43,595 bases of DNA from Paenibacillus cisolokensis (GTDB lineage Bacteria > Bacillota > Bacilli > Paenibacillales > Paenibacillaceae), in the NCBI RefSeq assembly GCF_018403665.1, contig NZ_BOVJ01000088.1, forward strand, positions 1-43,595, read 5' to 3'. The position numbers and the translations under genes are program-made. The stretch's first letter is position 1. Each line of letters begins with the position of its first letter. Below the pieces are notes generated by a model, which worked only from the letters and a program-made list of their open reading frames with translations, ran no database searches and was not told the origin of the DNA. Of the stretch, positions 1-8,104 are shown piece by piece.

Positions 1-22
1 GTTTCCCAACAGCCTGAAAAAT

Positions 23-147
23 GCAGGATTTTTGGCCCGAATAGACGCCTATGGTGCAAAATCCTGCGAAAATACAGTAATTTTTTACAATTTTTGCTTA
101 TTCGGTTTAATCGGAACAAAATTCCTGTACAATCGCAGGAATTTTTG
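23..147. repeat. AT-rich repeat-bearing intergenic stretch
   Basis: GCAGGATTTT (23-32) is repeated in inverted orientation as AAAATCCTGC (58-67), which could form a 10-bp stem with a 25-nt loop. A related GCAGGAATTTTTGCA occurs at 136-150, and AAAAATTGCA at 172-181 is a further relative. The stretch is much more AT-rich than the surrounding genes. Positions 1-384 hold no gene I can support. The motif may be a dispersed intergenic element, but within one window I cannot show that it recurs elsewhere. Confidence 0.5.
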
Positions 148-384
148 CATTTTGGTTATTTTATCCCAGGAAAAATTGCACTTTTGCAGCTTTTGGCGTG
201 GAAGACCGAGGCATTGGCATGATAGCCCGACGACATTGGCGCGGAAGACCAATTGCCTTCCATTCTTCGAAAGATTATAAAGCGCTTATTCGAACGAAGG
301 AATATAATGCGCTGATAAATAGATCTACGGTTACCGACTCGGTTTTTGCACCGCGCAACGTTAAAATCGAAACGAGGGAATGCG

Positions 385-510
385 ATGACCAGGAAAATGG
401 GCTTGGCCAAAATGGGCTTGGCCATAAGATTTTCAGTTGCGGCATTATTCTTCGTATTGCTGCTTTCTTGCGTGAATCACATACGCAAGGTACGCTCTGG
501 TATATCGTGA
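385..510 (+). CDS. Possible 41-aa membrane or secreted peptide
   Basis: A short ORF starts at an ATG a few bases after GAGGG (374-378). It encodes a basic start (MTRKMGLAKMGLAIRF), then one hydrophobic segment ending in LLLSC, then a short basic tail. The Cys after the hydrophobic stretch resembles a lipobox (LLSC), so it could be a tiny lipoprotein or a single-pass peptide. A clear rho-independent terminator follows at 558-585, which fits a transcript from this strand. I recognise no family. A longer overlapping frame at 198-539 has neither a convincing ribosome binding site nor protein-like composition. This is a tentative call. Confidence 0.35.
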   Translation: MTRKMGLAKMGLAIRFSVAALFFVLLLSCVNHIRKVRSGIS

Positions 511-557
511 CGGACGAACTCGAAGCGGATCTGCACTAACCGCCGATAAAAGCCGCC

Positions 558-585
558 AACCGCCGCCTCAAGCGGCGGTTTTTTT
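558..585 (+). terminator. Rho-independent terminator
   Basis: AACCGCCGC (558-566) pairs with GCGGCGGTT (572-580) around a 5-nt loop, and a T run follows to 585. It faces a plus-strand transcript from the small ORF at 385-510. The stop codon of the minus-strand thpR gene overlaps the T run. Confidence 0.8.
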
Positions 586-1168
586 ACGGTCGAACGCCGC
601 CAAGCGGCACCACGGCCAGCGGCTCGTACATCGGGCTGCGTCCGAGATGGGAGCGATACAGCACGATGTCGCGAACCTCCCAGGACAAAGCGCCCGCATC
701 GGACGGTTCGGGCCAGACCGCGTCGTCCGCGGCAAGCGGTCCGGTCCCCGCATACTTTCGCGCCAGCGTCAGATGAGGCCGGTACGGACGGGAGTCGGGG
801 CGGAAGAGGCCGGTCCGCTCAAGCTGCTCGCCGAGCGCGCGATGCAGCCGTTCCAGCCGCATCTGCTCGCCGCCGACGCCCAGCCACAGTACCGCGGGAG
901 CCGCGGCATTTCCGAACGTTCCGATACCGGACAGGCTTAGGGTGAACGGCGCCGAAGCGGCGGCCGACTCGCGAATGGCAGCTTCGAGGCGCGGAACGTC
1001 GGCGGGAGCGCAGTCGCCAATAAAATGAAGCGTAATATGCCAGTCGTCGGGATGCGTCCGCCTTTTGAACGGCAGCGCCGCCATTCGATCGGAAACGCCA
1101 TTCCGCACGGCGTCCCGGACACGTTCGGGCAAGGAAATTGCAGTGAAAAGACGAATATTCTCGTTCAT
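584..1168 (-). CDS. thpR: RNA 2',3'-cyclic phosphodiesterase (2'-5' RNA ligase family)
   Basis: This 194-aa protein of the 2H phosphoesterase superfamily probably opens 2',3'-cyclic phosphate ends of RNA in the cytoplasm. The family is historically called 2'-5' RNA ligase LigT. Both signature tetrapeptides are present: HITL at residues 44-47 and HLTL at 132-135, which supply the two catalytic His and Thr residues. Length is normal for the family. The start follows a CGGAGAA ribosome binding site. The gene is divergent from serC, with about 120 bp between them, and is probably monocistronic. The substrate in vivo is not known for most bacterial members. Confidence 0.9.
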   Translation of the reverse strand: MNENIRLFTAISLPERVRDAVRNGVSDRMAALPFKRRTHPDDWHITLHFIGDCAPADVPRLEAAIRESAAASAPFTLSLSGIGTFGNAAAPAVLWLGVGGEQMRLERLHRALGEQLERTGLFRPDSRPYRPHLTLARKYAGTGPLAADDAVWPEPSDAGALSWEVRDIVLYRSHLGRSPMYEPLAVVPLGGVRP

Positions 1169-1216
1169 AAATCAGTTCTCCGTTCGTATTTTTTGCAGTT
1201 GGTGCCGGTTTGGCAC

Positions 1217-1246
1217 TTGATGGGCGCTATGAAAATTTGCTACAAT
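1217..1246 (+). promoter_or_regulatory. Sigma-A-type promoter of serC
   Basis: TTGATG (1217-1222) and TACAAT (1241-1246) are separated by 18 bp, 41 bp upstream of the serC start. A small inverted repeat, GTGCC-N5-GGCAC (1202-1216), abuts the -35 box and could be an operator, but I cannot assign a regulator to it. Confidence 0.5.
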
Positions 1247-1287
1247 TAGCGGTATCATTCATTTATTAGAGACAGGAGTGGGGTACG

Positions 1288-2375
1288 GTGACCCAACGCG
1301 CTTACAATTTCAATGCGGGTCCGGCTGCGTTGCCGCTCGACGTATTGAAACAGGCACAAGAGCAGTTTGTCGATTTCAACGGCGCCGGCATGTCCATCAT
1401 GGAAATGTCGCACCGCAGCGCGCAATACGAGCAGGTGCACGAAGAAACGGCGTCGCTCATGCGCGAATTGTTCGGCATTCCGGACAATTATCATGTCCTG
1501 TTCCTTCAGGGCGGCGCCAGCACGCAGTTTGCCATGCTGCCGATGAATCTGCTGCGTCCCGGCCGTCCCGGCGCTTATATTATGACCGGAAGCTGGGCCG
1601 ATAAAGCGCTGAAGGAAGCGAAGCTGATCGGCGAAACCGCGATCGCCGCATCGACCGAAGGCGACCGTTTCACGCGAATGCCCGATTCGTCGGAGATTCG
1701 CATTCCGGAGCATGCGGCCTATGTTCATCTTACATCAAACGAGACGATCGAGGGTACACAATACGCCGTCTATCCGGATACGGGCAGCGTCCCGCTCGTG
1801 GCCGATATGTCGAGCGATATTTTGAGCCGTCCCGTCGACGTGTCCCAATTCGGCGTCATCTATGCCGGCGCGCAAAAAATCTCGGCCCTTCGGGCGTCAC
1901 CGTCGTCATTATTCGCGACGATCTGGCGGCGGAGAGCCCAGAAGGCGTGCCGACGATGCTGCGGTACAGCACGCATGCGAAAAACCGCTCGCTCTACAAT
2001 ACGCCGCCGTCGTTCTCGATCTATATGGTCAATCTGGTGCTGAAATGGATCAAGTCGAACGGAGGCGTCGCCGCCATAGAGCGCCAAAACCGCGAAAAGA
2101 CCGATCTCATTTATAACGTGATCGATGCCAGCGGCGGTTTTTACCGGGGCGTTGCCCATCCGGCCAGCCGTTCGCGGATGAACGTGACATTCCGCCTCGG
2201 CGACGAGGAGCTGGAGAAAAAGTTTGTGAAGGAATCGGAGGCGGAAGGCTTCGTCGGATTGAAGGGCCATCGCAGCGTCGGCGGACTTCGCGCTTCGACC
2301 TACAACGCGGTGCCTTACGAAAGCTGCAAGGCGCTTGCCGATTTTATGAACGAATTTTTGCGCAGACACGGATAA
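1288..2375 (+). CDS. serC: Phosphoserine aminotransferase, interrupted by one frameshift
   Basis: SerC is a PLP enzyme converting 3-phosphohydroxypyruvate and glutamate to phosphoserine in serine biosynthesis. The N-terminal part begins YNFNAGPAALPLDVL and carries the FLQGGAS motif. The PLP lysine lies in GAQK (Lys197). Immediately after it the frame breaks at an A run (1874-1879, six A). One more A restores GAQKNLGPSGVTVVI and joins the C-terminal part (GHRSVGGLRAS motif) to give about 362 aa, normal for the family. The start is GTG behind AGGAG (1274-1278). The break falls in a homopolymer and matches many others in this window, so a sequencing error is likelier than a dead gene. The gene is convergent with the phoP-like gene. 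Confidence 0.93.
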
Positions 2376-2400
2376 GCAACGTTTCCCGACCGGTTGAAAC

Positions 2401-2455
2401 AGGCAGACCGCCCGATCCTTCGATCACTGCCGAAGGGACGGGCGGTCTTCTGCCT
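2401..2455. terminator. Bidirectional terminator between serC and the phoP-like gene
   Basis: AGGCAGACCGCCCG (2401-2414) pairs with CGGGCGGTCTTCTGCCT near 2439-2455, and the stem is extended by TCCTTCG/CGAAGGGA inside. The two genes converge on it, so it can serve both transcripts. Confidence 0.7.
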
Positions 2456-2459
2456 TGCT

Positions 2460-3176
2460 TCAGGCCGGAGAAGAATCCATGACGTTCGGTCCGGTCAGCT
2501 TGTAGCCGACGTTGCGAACCGTCATAATATATTCCGGCGTGCGGGCGTTCTTCTCGATTTTGTCGCGCAGATGGCTGATGTGGACATCGACGATTCGCGT
2601 ATCGCCGAGAAAATGGTAGTCCCATACGCCGTGCAGCAGCTGCTGCCTGCTGAGCACCTTGCCGCGATGCCGGCAAAGAAAGAGCAGCAGCTCGAATTCC
2701 TTCGGCGTCAGCTCGACCGGCTGGCCGCCGACGCTGACCTCGCGCTGAGCCGGCTTTACCGTCAGCCGGCCGATTTCGAACGGCGCCTCTTCGGCCGCTC
2801 CCGGCTGCGCGGTCACGCGGCGGAATATCGCCTCGATGCGGGATATAAGCTCCTGCGGGCTGAATGGCTTGGTCATATAATCGTCAGCGCCGTTATCGAG
2901 ACCGGCGATTTTGTCGGTGACGTCCTGCAGCGCGGTCAGCATAATAATCGGGACGGCGTTGTTCTGCTTGCGCAGCGTGCGGCATACGTCGATGCCGCCC
3001 ATCTTCGGAAGCATCAGGTCGAGCACGATCAGGTCGGGGCGGAACGGCTTCAGGGAATCGAATACCGCCTCGCCGTCGTGCACGCAGCGAACTTCGTATC
3101 CGGCAAGCTTCAGGTTGAACTCGATAAGCATGGAGATAGAGGGCTCGTCGTCAACAACCAAAATTTTCTTTTTCAC
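2460..3176 (-). CDS. OmpR/PhoP-family response regulator
   Basis: The protein is 238 aa: a receiver domain (about 1-120) with acidic pocket D9/D10, phospho-acceptor D53 (LIVLDLMLPKMGG) and the conserved TKPF lysine, then an OmpR-type winged helix (about 130-230) with LTPKEFELL and RIVDVHISHLRDKIE. It binds DNA and responds to phosphorylation by a sensor kinase. It resembles PhoP/YycF-group regulators in Bacilli, but no kinase gene adjoins it: serC is downstream on the opposite strand and trmL is upstream, divergent. It is therefore an orphan within this window, or its kinase lies elsewhere. Which regulon it controls cannot be read from the sequence. Confidence 0.9.
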   Translation of the reverse strand: MKKKILVVDDEPSISMLIEFNLKLAGYEVRCVHDGEAVFDSLKPFRPDLIVLDLMLPKMGGIDVCRTLRKQNNAVPIIMLTALQDVTDKIAGLDNGADDYMTKPFSPQELISRIEAIFRRVTAQPGAAEEAPFEIGRLTVKPAQREVSVGGQPVELTPKEFELLLFLCRHRGKVLSRQQLLHGVWDYHFLGDTRIVDVHISHLRDKIEKNARTPEYIMTVRNVGYKLTGPNVMDSSPA

Positions 3177-3291
3177 GTCTCGTCTTCTCCTTTGCCTCCT
3201 GATCTTGCTTGCTATTATCGCAAAGGAGCTTTATCCGGCTATTAAACGGACGTTAAGCGGGTGTAAAATTATTTTTTTACCGAGGTGAAAT

Positions 3292-3756
3292 ATGGCGTAT
3301 CACATTGTGCTGGTCGAGCCTGAAATTCCCGCCAACACCGGCAACATCGCGAGAACTTGCGCGGCGACGGGAACGCATCTGCATCTCGTGCGCCCGCTCG
3401 GCTTTCGCACCGACGACCGGACGCTGAAGCGGGCCGGGCTCGATTACTGGCATGCGGTGCATGTGCACTACTACGACTGCTTCGAGGAGGTGCGGCAGGC
3501 GTATCCGGACGGCCGCTTCTTCTTCGCTTCCACTCGCGCCGCCAGGCGCTATTGCGACTTCGCCTATCGGGACGGGGATTTGTTCGTATTCGGCAAGGAA
3601 ACGAAAGGACTGCCGCAGCAGCTGCTGGACGCGAATCCCGAAACCTGCATTCGGCTGCCGATGACATCCGCTGTCCGCTCGCTCAATTTGGCCAATTCGG
3701 CCGCGATCGTCGTTTACGAGGCGTTGCGGCAAAATGGATTTCCGGGGATGGTCTGA
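3292..3756 (+). CDS. trmL: tRNA (cytidine(34)-2'-O)-methyltransferase
   Basis: This 154-aa SPOUT-class methyltransferase methylates the ribose of the wobble base in certain leucine tRNAs using S-adenosylmethionine. Diagnostic motifs are the N-terminal LVEPEIPANTGNIARTC, the FGKETKGLP loop and the C-terminal knot RSLNLANSAAIVVYEALRQ. Length matches the TrmL/CspR family, which lacks an extra RNA-binding domain. The start follows GAGGTG with 4-5 bp spacing. The gene is divergent from the phoP-like gene and is followed by the AbrB-like gene after a 125-bp gap. Confidence 0.94.
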   Translation: MAYHIVLVEPEIPANTGNIARTCAATGTHLHLVRPLGFRTDDRTLKRAGLDYWHAVHVHYYDCFEEVRQAYPDGRFFFASTRAARRYCDFAYRDGDLFVFGKETKGLPQQLLDANPETCIRLPMTSAVRSLNLANSAAIVVYEALRQNGFPGMV

Positions 3757-3881
3757 CGCAACTATGCGCCGTTTTTTCGTATAACCAAGTAGCAGTTCAA
3801 AAGGGCTAGAAATCGAGTGAAATGCAAGGTTCTCAGGAATGGCTGTAGACTAGACAAGACAATAGAAGAGGTGATCGTTTG

Positions 3882-4130
3882 ATGAAACCGGCAGGTGTGG
3901 TCCGCAAGGTGGATCAACTCGGCCGTATTGTGCTTCCCAAGTCGCTGCGCAAACGGTATCAGATGAACGAAGGAGACCCGGTTGAAATTCTGGTTCAGGG
4001 CGACCATATTATATTGGAAAGGTATCGTCCCCGTTGCGTATTCTGCGGCTCGATGGACAACGTGTGCGAATTCAAGGAACGTTATTTGTGCTCCGCCTGC
4101 CTGACAGAAATGAAACAGCTTCGCCGCTAA
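3882..4130 (+). CDS. AbrB/SpoVT-type transition-state regulator with Cys-rich tail
   Basis: The first 50 residues are a swapped-hairpin AbrB DNA-binding domain (GVVRKVDQLGRIVLPKSLRK, then VEILVQGDHIILERY), as in AbrB, Abh and SpoVT of Bacilli. The C-terminal 30 residues replace the AbrB multimerisation tail with a Cys cluster: C-x2-C, a further Cys, then C-x2-C. This suggests a small zinc-binding module. The ATG at 3882 has AGAGGTG eight bases upstream; a TTG at 3879 is an in-frame alternative. AbrB homologues act as global repressors of stationary-phase genes. Targets here are unknown. Confidence 0.85.
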   Translation: MKPAGVVRKVDQLGRIVLPKSLRKRYQMNEGDPVEILVQGDHIILERYRPRCVFCGSMDNVCEFKERYLCSACLTEMKQLRR

Positions 4131-4161
4131 GCCAGCTGACCGAAAAAGCATCCTGCTATGC

Positions 4162-4197
4162 AAGAAGCTTCCTCGCGCGCCGCGCGGGAAGCTTCTT
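4162..4197. repeat. Inverted repeat downstream of the abrB-like gene
   Basis: AAGAAGCTTCC (4162-4172) pairs with GGAAGCTTCTT (4187-4197) around a GC-rich loop. No T run follows, so it is a strong hairpin but a poor terminator by itself. It lies just before the perfect terminator hairpin at 4218-4258. Confidence 0.6.
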
Positions 4198-4217
4198 GAT
4201 CGAGCATATATTCCGGG

Positions 4218-4258
4218 AAAACGATGCTTCGCCGCCGCAGGCGGCGAAGCATCGTTTT
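4218..4258. terminator. Perfect bidirectional terminator hairpin
   Basis: An 18-bp perfect inverted repeat (AAAACGATGCTTCGCCGC at 4218-4235, its complement at 4241-4258) has a 5-nt loop. A and T runs flank the stem, so it can end the abrB-like transcript on the plus strand and the small membrane ORF transcript on the minus strand. Confidence 0.8.
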
Positions 4259-4281
4259 GCTTTTCACAATCTAACGCCGGC

Positions 4282-4386
4282 TTAAAGACCTTTCGTTTTG
4301 TCGTCGTTGTATGCCGCTGTCAGCATGGCGATGATGAAAAGCAGAAATACGGTCATAATGATAATAAACGTTTGGGTGATTTCCAT
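4282..4386 (-). CDS. 34-aa single-pass membrane peptide
   Basis: The ORF starts at an ATG with GGAGGTG six bases upstream, a textbook ribosome binding site. It encodes MEITQTFIIIMTVFLLFIIA, a continuous hydrophobic helix from about residue 7 to 25, followed by a polar tail of mixed charge (AYNDDKTKGL). A perfect terminator hairpin lies just beyond its stop, and a TATAAT box lies upstream at 4414-4419, so it has all the parts of its own transcription unit. I recognise no family. Small subunits of respiratory complexes and small toxin-like or regulatory membrane peptides look like this, but nothing here chooses between them. Confidence 0.6.
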   Translation of the reverse strand: MEITQTFIIIMTVFLLFIIAMLTAAYNDDKTKGL

Positions 4387-4413
4387 CGCTGTTCACCTCC
4401 GTAACTGTTTAAT

Positions 4414-4419
4414 ATTATA
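4414..4419 (-). promoter_or_regulatory. -10 box upstream of the 34-aa peptide
   Basis: TATAAT reads on the minus strand 28 bp before the start codon, preceded by TGGG. No good -35 box is seen at 17 bp (TTTCTT). Confidence 0.35.
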
Positions 4420-4514
4420 CCCAACAGCCTGGCAAAAAGAAACGTAAAAAGTTGTGAACAGATTGTTACGCCGCATCCCTTTCGGCGGTCGTCCGGTTCT
4501 TGTCGTTTCATATT

Positions 4515-6128
4515 TTACGGAAGCTTTTTACGGTAACGGGCCGGCGATTCGCCGGTCTGTTTTTTGAACACTTTGCTGAAATATTTTTCGTCGGCGTATC
4601 CGACCATCTCGGCGATATCCGCGATTTTAAGCGTCCGGTTGCCGAGCAGCCGCTTCGCTTTGTCGACACGCAGCCTTTCCACGAATTCGGTGAGCGTCTC
4701 GCCCATTTCCTGCCGGAATTTGCGGGAGACGTATTCGCGGCTCAGAAAGAAGCGGCTCGCAAGCCGCTGCAGCGACAAATCTTCGCCGAGATGCTGCTCG
4801 ATATAGCGAATCATATCGCCGATCACATGCCGCTCCTGCCGCATGGCGGCGGCGGTTGATTTGGCGATTGCCGCAAGCCGCTCCTTCCATATGCGCCCGG
4901 TCTCCTCCAGCGACAGCCGGCCTTGCTCGTCGAACGCGAACGGCAATGTTCCTCCGTCCGTTTCTTCGTGCGCATCGGGAGCAGGCGCGGACCGGCTTTC
5001 GAACCATTTGGACTTCATCATTCGATACTGCCGCGTCCACAATTCGAGATGCGCCGGCGTCACCGCCGGAAGCGAGCGCACGGCGTCCAGCCAGCGGTCG
5101 ACGGCCGCTTCCAGCTCCGCGAGATCGAGCGCGAGGAGCGCGGTATGAATCGCTTCTTCCATGTCGGTCAATTGCGGAACCGGACCGGTCTTGCTGTCCG
5201 GCGGTTGCGGAGCGTGCGCAAACGGCCTGTCCGACAGCAGGTTGCGCTGCATGAGCGCCTGACGGGCGCGCTGCACCGACTGCGCTATGCCGCCCGGAAG
5301 CGGCTCCTCGCTGCCGATACCGGCATGGACCGGAGCGCGAAACGTCGAGAATATCGCCTGCATGATCTCTTCCGTCCGGCTTGGCGCAAGGGACGGCGCC
5401 GTCCAGAAGAGGATGACGATTTCATCCGTCGAGCCGAACGGGCGAAACGCATAGCCGGCCGACCAGCGGTCGTGAACGAGGTCGTTCGCGATATTGGCGA
5501 CCGCATAGGCCAGCAGCTCCCGGTCGCCGCGAAACCGCCGCAGCAGCGGCGCCGGAACGGCATCCAGCCCGATGACCGCCGCAATGCCGCTCTTTGCCCG
5601 CTGGAAGCCGGGAAAATCCTGATACAGTTGCTGTTTCGCATCGTCGGCTTCCTTCGTATTGTGAAACAGCTGGCTGAACAGATAGTCGCGGTAGACCGGC
5701 TTGAACCGGTTTATGGCGATTCCCTGCTCGACCTCGTGCCGCCGTTTCAGCTCGAGCTTCCGTCTGGCGTCGACCGCCCGCATCACCGCTTCCTCCAGCT
5801 CTGCCGGATCGATCGGCTTTAATAAATAATCTTTTCCCCCGTATTTCATCGTATGACGCACATAGTCGAAATCATCGTAGCCGCTGATGACGATCACTTC
5901 CGTATCGGGCCGGTGCGCCTGAATCCATTCCATCAGCGACAGACCGCTGGATATCGGCATATGAATATCGGTCAGCACGATGTCGATCGGCTGTTCCTGC
6001 ATCGTTCGTTTCGCTTCTTCTCCGTTATCCGCTTCGAATATGCGCCGAAAGCCGCGTTCCTCCCACGGAAACAGCAGCTTGACCGCATCCCGCGCATGCT
6101 GTTCGTCATCTACGATCAACACGTTCAT
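4515..6128 (-). CDS. YesN-type response regulator with AraC DNA-binding domain
   Basis: The protein is 537 aa. An N-terminal receiver (about 1-125) has D7/D8, phospho-acceptor D54 (VLTDIHMP) and the KPI lysine. A long middle region of unknown fold follows. The C-terminal 100 residues hold two AraC-type helix-turn-helix motifs (LSLQRLASRFFLSREYVSRK and IADIAEMVGYADEKYFSKVF). This is the YesN layout typical of Paenibacillus. The ATG overlaps the TGA of the upstream kinase gene as ATGA, so the pair is cotranscribed and translationally coupled. The probable target is the divergent sugar transporter operon at 8105-11212. Confidence 0.93.
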   Translation of the reverse strand: MNVLIVDDEQHARDAVKLLFPWEERGFRRIFEADNGEEAKRTMQEQPIDIVLTDIHMPISSGLSLMEWIQAHRPDTEVIVISGYDDFDYVRHTMKYGGKDYLLKPIDPAELEEAVMRAVDARRKLELKRRHEVEQGIAINRFKPVYRDYLFSQLFHNTKEADDAKQQLYQDFPGFQRAKSGIAAVIGLDAVPAPLLRRFRGDRELLAYAVANIANDLVHDRWSAGYAFRPFGSTDEIVILFWTAPSLAPSRTEEIMQAIFSTFRAPVHAGIGSEEPLPGGIAQSVQRARQALMQRNLLSDRPFAHAPQPPDSKTGPVPQLTDMEEAIHTALLALDLAELEAAVDRWLDAVRSLPAVTPAHLELWTRQYRMMKSKWFESRSAPAPDAHEETDGGTLPFAFDEQGRLSLEETGRIWKERLAAIAKSTAAAMRQERHVIGDMIRYIEQHLGEDLSLQRLASRFFLSREYVSRKFRQEMGETLTEFVERLRVDKAKRLLGNRTLKIADIAEMVGYADEKYFSKVFKKQTGESPARYRKKLP

Positions 6129-7953
6129 GCCGGCTCGCCTCCTCCGTTATGCTGCGGGACAAGCAGCGTAATCCGCAGTCCGCGCCCTGGCCGGGATTCC
6201 AGCTTCATTGCCGCGTCCGGTCCGGCGTGCAGCCTCAGCCTGGACATGACATTGTACAGGCCGATATGTCCGTCTTCGCGGCGGGACGGCAGACTTTGCT
6301 CTTCCGGTTTTCGATTTCGTCAAGCAGCGTGCGCAGCTCCTGCAGCTTCGCTTCGGGTATGCCGGGGCCGTCGTCCTCGACCTGGATGGCAGCATGCCGG
6401 CCCTGGCGAAATGTCGAGATCCAGACCCGAATTTGCCCGCCGACCGGATCGAAAGCGTGCTTGAACACATTTTCCACCAAAGGCTGCAGCACCATGCGAG
6501 GAACGGCGAGCGCCGCCGTATCCGGCGCCATGCTGATCTCGTAGGCCAGCTTGTCGCCAAACCGCCGCTTCTGAAGTTCCAGATAAGCCTGCGTATGCTC
6601 GATTTCCTGTGAAAGTTGAACGATACTTTCGGACGTATTCATCGAATAACGCATCATTTGCCGAGCAGCATGACCAGGTGATAGACATCCCGTGCTCCGC
6701 TTTGCAGGGCGGCCGTGCCGATCGACTGCAGCGCGTTGTAAATGAAGTGCGGCTGCACCTGCGCCTGCAGCGCTTTTAGCTGATTCGTCTTGCTGGCCAG
6801 CTCCAGCCGGTATTCCCGCAGCACGAGGTTGTTGATCGTCTCCATCATCAGCCGAAAGCGGCGGGCCAGAATGCCGATTTCATCCTCGCGGGTCAGCCGG
6901 ATGTCGGTTTCGAGCTCGCCCGATTGGATCCGGTTCACGTATCCGGTCAGTTTTTTGAGCGGGGACGTGATCCAGAAAGAGACGAAGATAGCGGCGGCCG
7001 CGGCGACGATCAGCGAGCATCCGAGCACGAACGTATTGACGGCCGTTACTTGCCGGGTGCCCGCCTGCAGCAGCTTGTCCGGTATCCGCTTGATGAGCGT
7101 CCAGTTCATGCCGTTGTCCGTCAGCCGCTCGTACACATAGATGCCGGAATGTCCTTCTTCCTTGTAGGATTGATGGCCCCGCGTCTGCCCGCCGGCCAGC
7201 GCCTCCCGCACCCATGCCTCGTTCAGCCGTTTGCCGCGCTTGCGTTCATCGGGTCCGTATACGATCGTGCCGTCCTCCGTCAGCAAATATAGTTCCTCCA
7301 GACCGGGATCGTACAAATTTCGACAAATGTCGTCGATGACTTCGGTCGTCAAATCGATCGCGAGCGTGCCGATCGGTTTGAATGAAGGCACCTGCACAAT
7401 TTTTCGATGAATGGTAATGACAGGCTTGGGCGCATAATAAGGCAGTGTCTGCATGCCGTAAAGATGGCTCTGATGCGCCGGATCGATTTTCGTCATCTCC
7501 GTTTCCGGTATGGCCGAGCCATAAGGCTCCAGCTGATGCGCTTTCTTCAAGTTGCCTTTGACGACAAGGTACCCTTTTCCGCAGCAGCCGCATGAAGATA
7601 CACTTGATAAATCTCTTTCATCGAGTTGCCGATTGACAGCAGGCTCCGGTTGACGACCTGTTCGGACAAATAATCGTCGCGTCCCTGCTCCAAAATTTTG
7701 TACAAGGTATCGCCGAATTGCGTGTCGTTGTAGGGGAGCAGCGTCGTCTCGTAGGCCATGTCGAAATAGTTGTTCAAGTTCGTTTTGCCCTGGTAGATCA
7801 AATTCGAAGCCTGACGAACCGCCTCGTCGGATACGATTCGTTCGGTGCGCGCATTCGTCGCCAGGATGGAAGCGAGCATCGGCAGCCCGATGGCAAGGAG
7901 CAAAAGACGATCAGCTTGGTGCGGATGCTGCGTTTCAGCCAGTTCAGCTTCAT
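6125..7953 (-). CDS. YesM-type sensor histidine kinase, four frameshifts
   Basis: This is the membrane sensor partner of YesN. Joined across breaks it is about 610 aa: a basic N-terminus (MKLNWLKRSIRTKLIV) and first membrane segment, an extracellular sensor domain, a second membrane segment (VNTFVLGCSLIVAAAAAIFV), a HAMP linker, the phospho-His motif QVQPHFIYNALQSIG, and an ATPase domain with LQPLVENVFKHA (N box) and DDGPGIPEA. The frame is lost at 7902-7905, 7574-7577, 6657-6659 and 6295-6297. At each place one extra A/T in the run restores the expected family sequence. Four independent run-length losses in one otherwise well-preserved gene suggest assembly error. The start has AGGAGGG upstream. 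Confidence 0.9.
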
Positions 7954-7981
7954 GGCGGGTACCCTCCTTTTGACTACAAGT

Positions 7982-8010
7982 AGTATAGGCAATCATGGGT
8001 GGCAGATCAA
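7982..8010 (-). promoter_or_regulatory. Promoter of the yesM/yesN-type pair
   Basis: On the minus strand TTGATC (8005-8010) and TATACT (7982-7987) are 17 bp apart, just upstream of the kinase ribosome binding site. The match to a sigma-A promoter is good (four and five of six bases). Confidence 0.5.
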
Positions 8011-8064
8011 TATGTTCCACCTATCATGTCACCATTGTCGGTGGGCCGGGCCGCGGAACCGCAT

Positions 8065-8070
8065 TATACT
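8065..8070 (+). promoter_or_regulatory. -10 box of the sugar ABC operon
   Basis: TATACT lies 35 bp before the first permease gene. The -35 region at 17 bp is TGGGCC, a poor match, as expected of a promoter that depends on an activator such as the divergent YesN-like protein. CCACC/GGTGG half-sites lie upstream near 8015-8045. Confidence 0.35.
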
Positions 8071-8104
8071 CAAAGCAAAAACCGGGAAAGGGGAGATCCT
8101 AGAC

